In this document: positions 60,000-64,000 of the stretch, piece by piece | Position numbering within the stretch: the first letter of the stretch is position 1 | Layout: every line of letters starts with the position of its first letter | Assembly: GCF_965363235.1 (NCBI RefSeq) | Contig: NC_134839.1 | Coordinates: 61,781,560 to 61,845,559 of the forward strand | Reading direction: 5' to 3' | DNA from: Mytilus galloprovincialis | Lineage: Eukaryota > Mollusca > Bivalvia > Mytilida > Mytilidae | DNA length: 64,000 nucleotides | Notes under the pieces: model-generated | The model's input: only the letters and a program-made list of their open reading frames with translations | Database searches by the model: none | Told to the model about the DNA's origin: nothing | Made by a program: the position numbers and the translations under genes

Positions 60000-60160
60000 T
60001 TACGACATGAGCCTTTTGATTTGCATTCCTTTATGTGATATGTACCGCGGCAGTTGAAGCATAAATTGTTACGTTTAACAATAGCGATGCGTTCATCTAA
60101 ATCGCGTACTTTCTGGCAGTTGGCATGCGAATGAATATCTTTGCAGAAAATGCACGGCTT
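60000..60160 (-). CDS. BEL/Pao zinc-knuckle region
   Basis: Minus-strand frame with CFNCRGTYHIKECKSKGSC and NCSKRHHISLC, Cys/His clusters of the CCHC type typical between gag and protease. Part of the polyprotein frame interrupted by frameshifts. Confidence 0.6.
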
Positions 60161-60465
60161 TTCTGTTAAATGCTGATTAACATTTCTAGTACTTGCGTTG
60201 TGTTTTCTTGTGAGTTAGCACCGGCGAAAAGGGTAGAATACGAAATATCACTTTCTGTCTGTGTAACTTGTCCGGCTTCCATGATTTGTATCTCTTTGTG
60301 TATACTTCTTCTAAGTATACACAAATCTGGTAATAGCCAACTTGTCGTACCATGCTCCCGCGCGAGATGCTTTCTAATTTCTCCTGGCAGTTTGTTGATT
60401 ATAATCGGGACTAATAAATTACCGTATGAGTCCTGTGTCTGTCCAAGCGATTCAAGTCCTCTAAC

Positions 60466-60912
60466 TCAACTCTCCATTTTGTCATAAAACATTCTCAGGC
60501 TTATGAGGTCATTCTGGGATGGCGTATTATCAAGCAGTGCTTGTAGGTGTGCTTGTGTTATTTTATGAGTCTGTCCAAATCTCTCTATCAGAACATTTAC
60601 GGCTTCGGCATAGTTAGCGTTAGTTAGAGAAAATCCGGCAATTGTCTGATCGGCTTCATTTTCTAATTGGGCCTTCAAATGATTTAACTTTTGAACATCT
60701 GTCAATGTTGGGTTGTAATGAACTGCCGATTCGTTAGAATCCGAAAAGCTCGACCATTCTAATATATTGCCATTAAATGTAGGTAAAGTTAATTTTGGCA
60801 AACGACGATTGCTAGATATAGCGGATGGGATAGCATAGCTTGACGTAGGAATTGATGTGGCAATTTGGCTTGTCTCTGTTAAAATTCGAGCGGCATCATT
60901 TGACTGTGGCAA
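60466..60912 (-). CDS. BEL/Pao gag fragment (DUF1759-like)
   Basis: 148 codons with RRLPKLTLPTFNGNILEWSS, LNHLKAQLENEADQTIAG and AVNVLIERFGQTHKI, the typical gag region of BEL/Pao elements. The frame breaks at about 60466 and continues in another phase (about 60470-60170). Confidence 0.8.
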   Translation of the reverse strand: MPQSNDAARILTETSQIATSIPTSSYAIPSAISSNRRLPKLTLPTFNGNILEWSSFSDSNESAVHYNPTLTDVQKLNHLKAQLENEADQTIAGFSLTNANYAEAVNVLIERFGQTHKITQAHLQALLDNTPSQNDLISLRMFYDKMES

Positions 60913-61343
60913 TGACGGGGCGGCATAACTTGTCTGTACAATTTCTGCTGAACTAGTAGGGATGAACGGTGGACTGTCTACATTTAAAACTTGATAAGAC
61001 GAATGTGATGGTTGATTGGAAATAGGCTGTGGTGTTTTATCTATGAATATCTAAAAATGTCTCAGTTTAGTAACAAAATTTGTAGTATACTCATCTGTGT
61101 CTACGATTTCCGTCTGACTCTCTATATCCTCTGTTTCCGATACGTTCTCAATTTGTTCATTCAGTTTGTCGAGTAACTTCTTCTTCTGTTGTAGATTTTC
61201 ATATGTGGCTAACAGCTCCTCTCTGTCGAATTCAGACTTTCTTTTGCGTCGTCAAATTTTTGTAAAAGTCTGGTAACGGCACTGCGATTGCCCGTTCTTC
61301 TTGATTCCAGCTTTGGTAACTCCATTAGTCAGGGCACCATAAA

Positions 61344-61496
61344 TGTGGGGACGATATCTTATAATATAACTCTGATAAAATACACAACAACTTTGTAGCT
61401 TGACGTTTACTAGTTACTAAGAAAAAGATAAGGTGACGTCGACCTTGGTTACAATGTTTCTTCCGAGACGTTGCCGGTCCCGCGGTCTTCTCGACA
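61344..61496 (-). repeat. 5' LTR of the BEL/Pao-like element
   Basis: 153 bases, paired with 58684-58836. Followed on the plus side by CGTAT. Confidence 0.85.
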
Positions 61497-61664
61497 CGTA
61501 TAGCAAGCAAAAACACTGTTCTCTCAACATTCGCAACAACCAGAATACAACCTGTCAAGCCAGTCTGAAGTAGTGTCTTTTTTCTTTGTCTTTTTCATGT
61601 TACTTCTGTTAATGAATTGTTTCCCTTTTTTTAAAATTCTACTTTCAAAAATTGTAGCGTCCGT

Positions 61665-61730
61665 AAAAGAGGGACGAAAGATACCAAAGGGACATTCAAA
61701 CTCAGAGATCGTCAAGTGAGGCGGAATATA
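61665..61730 (-). repeat. Retroelement 3' tail scrap
   Basis: GAGGGACGAAAGATACCAAA and GGGACATTCAAACTC match the tails at 51430 and 53655. Confidence 0.6.
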
Positions 61731-62129
61731 CCAAGGGAAAATTGTATATATATTCTGGCTTTTCACACTCGTGCAATATATATTAATTGTAATGTGACTA
61801 TAAAGGCTTGAAACATGTCAACAGATCACATATGACAATTAAAAGACCATTTTAAAATATCTATGTAGACTATTAAAGTTATAACAAAGTTAGAAATAGA
61901 AGAATTACAATTTCTAAATCTAAGAAGTGATATGCACAATGAACAGAAATTAATTCTACAAAACTAGCTCCTGCATTTAGATACGGAATGTGTTGCTTAA
62001 ATTTGTTAACCGAAATGATTTTTGAGCAAACACTTCATTTATGTAAATAAGAATGAAATATAATAATTCAAATTATAAGTGCTTATTAGTAATTACCTTT
62101 GCTGGATTTGGCAAAACTTTTAGAAATTT

Positions 62130-62270
62130 TGGTCCTCAATGCTCTTCAATTTCGTACTTTATTTGGCCTTTTTAACTTTTTTGGATTCGAGCGTCACTGA
62201 TAAGTCTTTTGTAGACGAAACGCGCGTCTGGCGTATATACAAAATTTAGTCCTGGTATGATGAGTTTATT
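62130..62270 (-). repeat. GACGAAACGCGCGTCTGGCG repeat
   Basis: Best preserved copy in the window: CTCAATGCTCTTCAATTTCG, GAGCGTCACTGATAAGTC, TTTTGTAGACGAAACGCGCG, TAGTCCTGGTATGATGAG. Inverse of 12925-13012. Confidence 0.75.
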
Positions 62271-62279
62271 TACATACAG

Positions 62280-63025
62280 TATTTACATCTATAACATTTA
62301 AGTACAAATCTGACATTGACATTAAATGTTTAATTTCATCATATATTGTTTGACTTTTAAATGACATTGTTGTATACTTCATACAGACATAAGAAATGGA
62401 GCAGTGCTCTACTTTCAACGATTGTTTACAGCTCCACCTTTCCCAATCTTGCAAAACACGTTTTCAGTCCCTTTGCAGAACTGTCTCCCCCACTTCTCTT
62501 GGAGTAAATTGCTTTTCCAATATGGGGGTATTTTCTGGTAAAACACTTAGTAATTTGGAGAAACGTATAGCCAGATACGAATAGGATGTATCATGACATA
62601 CTGAAAGTCACATAATGAAATTGATAAAGTTTTGTTTTCATTTTTTTATAATTGATTTATATTCGGAATCTGGACATACGTGACTCTTTATTCAACAACA
62701 AACAAAATTTCTATAAAAAAGGAAAACTAATGAAAATGTAATTAATTACGATTCCTGGTGTAAACCAGTGTTATCTGAGTTAATATCTTTTAAACAATTA
62801 TATTATTATTTTAGAATATATCGAAGAGACAAGTGGAAGAAAAAAATACTTTTCAATATTTGTCATAATGTTTGAATATCTTATAATCGTTTGATACAAA
62901 CGAAATCCAAAATGATGCACGGATTAAATGCTAAGTTTAGGTTAACATTGTGTAATTTTTTTAAAGATATGCAATATCTTAAAATTTTGTTAATTATCTG
63001 AAACCTTTAAAATAATCATTTTTTT
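62280..63025. other. Sequence upstream of peptide copy B
   Basis: From about 62930 it matches intron 1 of copy A (TTAAATGCTAAGTTTA, GTTAACATTGT). Further upstream I see no first exon. A GC-richer patch at 62395-62580 has short frames on both strands that I cannot assign. Confidence 0.45.
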
Positions 63026-63029
63026 GTAG

Positions 63030-63089
63030 GCGGATATCGTAGGGGATATCGTATTCCAGGAGGAAAACTGAGAAGAATATTTAGAAAAA
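63030..63089 (+). CDS. Cationic peptide copy B, exon 2 (basic segment)
   Basis: 60 nt in phase 1, frame intact, encoding a Tyr/Arg repeat followed by an Arg/Lys-rich helix-like segment. Copy A lacks one base and one codon here. Confidence 0.75.
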
Positions 63090-63686
63090 GTAAGTTACTT
63101 TGTTGTAAGATTATGTTTCACCTTACGGTTTACTTCTTACTTCTGTATATTCTAAATCTATAATTCATTCAAAGAACTGGTTTAAAGATTGTACTCAATA
63201 ACTAACTATTCTTGGTATTTACCTTTACTCATCTTCTGTTATTTTGTGTCCTCAGTTTGCTGTTTTATTGACGCATACCAAACATTACTGTTAACAAACT
63301 TTATTTTCCTTAATTCCTTAACACAACGGTGAAGAACTTGTTTATTTTATACAAGTCTATGATACTAATAATAAACGAGATTAACGTGGGGCATGTTTAT
63401 CGGATGTACTTGAAATGCTCAAGACCACCACTCAGAAAGAAAATATCAAATCACATTGTTTTGTAAAACAAAACTAACTTGGTACAAAGCAACTGATATA
63501 AATGCAAAATGCATGCCGTGTCAATAATGTTTACAGCAATAAATGATACTTCTTTTTCAATTTTCAGATGGAAAACGTTGGGGATGTGAAGACAGAAGAG
63601 GAAGAGGTGGTGGGATGGGAAGCAGTAGTGCTGACACCAGCGACGACCTGAGTGATAGTTGGAGTAATGAATGTCTTGATGACTAG
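63030..63686 (+). CDS. Secreted cationic-peptide precursor, copy B (exons 2 and 3; exon 1 not found)
   Basis: Exon 63030-63089 encodes GGYRRGYRIPGGKLRRIFR plus K and exon 63568-63686 encodes NGKRWGCEDRRGRGGG, then SSSADTSDDLSDSWSN and ECLDD, stop TAG at 63684. Acceptors TTTGTAG and TTTTCAG, donor A/GTAAGT, phase 1 junctions as in copy A. The first 25 residues carry about nine basic residues, then a Gly linker and an acidic tail. By analogy with copy A the first exon should be a leader, but nothing like it is visible upstream. The basic part is probably the active peptide and the acidic tail a neutralising propiece (inference). Possibly myticalin-like; not assigned. Confidence 0.7.
63568..63686 (+). 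CDS. Cationic peptide copy B, exon 3 (acidic tail)
   Basis: 119 nt with two Cys (WGCED and NECLDD) that could form one disulfide. Eight Asp/Glu in the last 19 residues. Confidence 0.75.
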
Positions 63687-63715
63687 ATCGCTTGATTTTC
63701 TGTACATGTTTTTTA

Positions 63716-63721
63716 AATAAA
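63716..63721 (+). terminator. Poly(A) signal of peptide copy B
   Basis: AATAAA 30 bases after the stop, conserved in copy A. Confidence 0.65.
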
Positions 63722-64000
63722 AGTATTCCTGGAGTATATTGTCAAAATTTCTGTAATCAAGAAACACTTGATTAATGCGTATATTCATTTTTGTTTGTTG
63801 TTTGTTGTCGGTGGTGCTATTGAATCCTTTTTTCAGTTCCTAAGGGTAGTGTTTTCCCTTATGTGCCTTTACAACATAGTCCAATGTTCGGTATTGATTG
63901 ACAAGTCACAAATATTGTTAACCCTACCACATTCTTTTTATCTGTATCAAGATATCAAGGCCTACAACGCAACGAATAATCATATATATTCTTTTACATT

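Larger units (their letters stand above)
58684..61496 (-). mobile_element. BEL/Pao-like LTR retrotransposon, internally deleted
   Basis: Two 153-base direct repeats (58684-58836 and 61344-61496), starting TGTGGGGACGATATC and ending TCTCGACA, bound the element. Minus-strand order is 5' LTR, a primer-binding-like TGGTGCCCTGAC (61339-61328), ATG at 61325 (MELPKLESRRTGNRSA), a DUF1759-type gag, CCHC-like zinc knuckle, DUF1758-type aspartic protease, then the 3' LTR. Reverse transcriptase, RNase H and integrase are absent. Flanks CCTAT and CGTAT are a possible mutated 5-base target duplication. Frameshifts in gag show it is inactive. Confidence 0.85.

Noticed and set aside
62396..62584. Small protein upstream of peptide copy B
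   Set aside because: Composition is exon-like, but neither strand gives a leader, a domain or a splice partner, and it does not match the leader exon of copy A.

Overview
The window is eukaryotic, AT-rich, intron-rich nuclear DNA. Several dispersed repeats match families I recall from marine mussel genomes: the GACGAAACGCGCGTCTGG repeat, the YIDD reverse-transcriptase element with its long 3' tail, and the block with the half TTTGGTACCATTAAAACG. A bivalve, most likely Mytilus, is therefore the best guess. This rests on recall and composition, not on a search. About 5% of the window is convincing coding sequence; the rest is introns and transposon debris.

Layout. (1) 1-2,030: decayed retroelement, a tRNA-derived repeat and a hairpin MITE. 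(2) 2,119-14,482: a decayed tandem copy of the next gene, with eight recognisable exons but frameshifts in several. (3) 14,500-22,650: intergenic repeats, including a minus-strand reverse-transcriptase remnant. (4) 22,656-35,064: an apparently intact eight-exon gene of 487 codons. It encodes a single-pass membrane protein with a signal peptide, a Cys-containing C-type-lectin-like ectodomain, one transmembrane helix and a 230-residue tail with two Tyr-x-Asn motifs. (5) 35,500-40,900: repeats and two weak minus-strand secreted-peptide candidates. (6) 40,992-54,600: an apparently intact seven-exon gene of 301 codons for a secreted zinc-metallopeptidase-like protein (HEFAH, then EFWAE). Its first intron holds a 5.0-kb element with perfect 69-bp terminal inverted repeats starting CACGGTG and a 5-bp target duplication. 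(7) 55,499-57,238 on the minus strand and 63,030-63,686 on the plus strand: two divergently oriented copies of a small secreted precursor with a basic, Tyr/Arg/Gly-rich segment and an acidic tail, an architecture typical of linear antimicrobial peptide precursors. Between them lies an internally deleted BEL/Pao-like LTR retrotransposon (58,684-61,496).

The gene models were built by hand. For both intact genes the splice sites are GT-AG, the phases agree at every junction, and the exon lengths sum to a multiple of three ending at a stop. The receptor-like pair, the secreted metallopeptidase and the cationic peptide pair could together be an immune or secretory neighbourhood, but that link is only inference from proximity and protein type.
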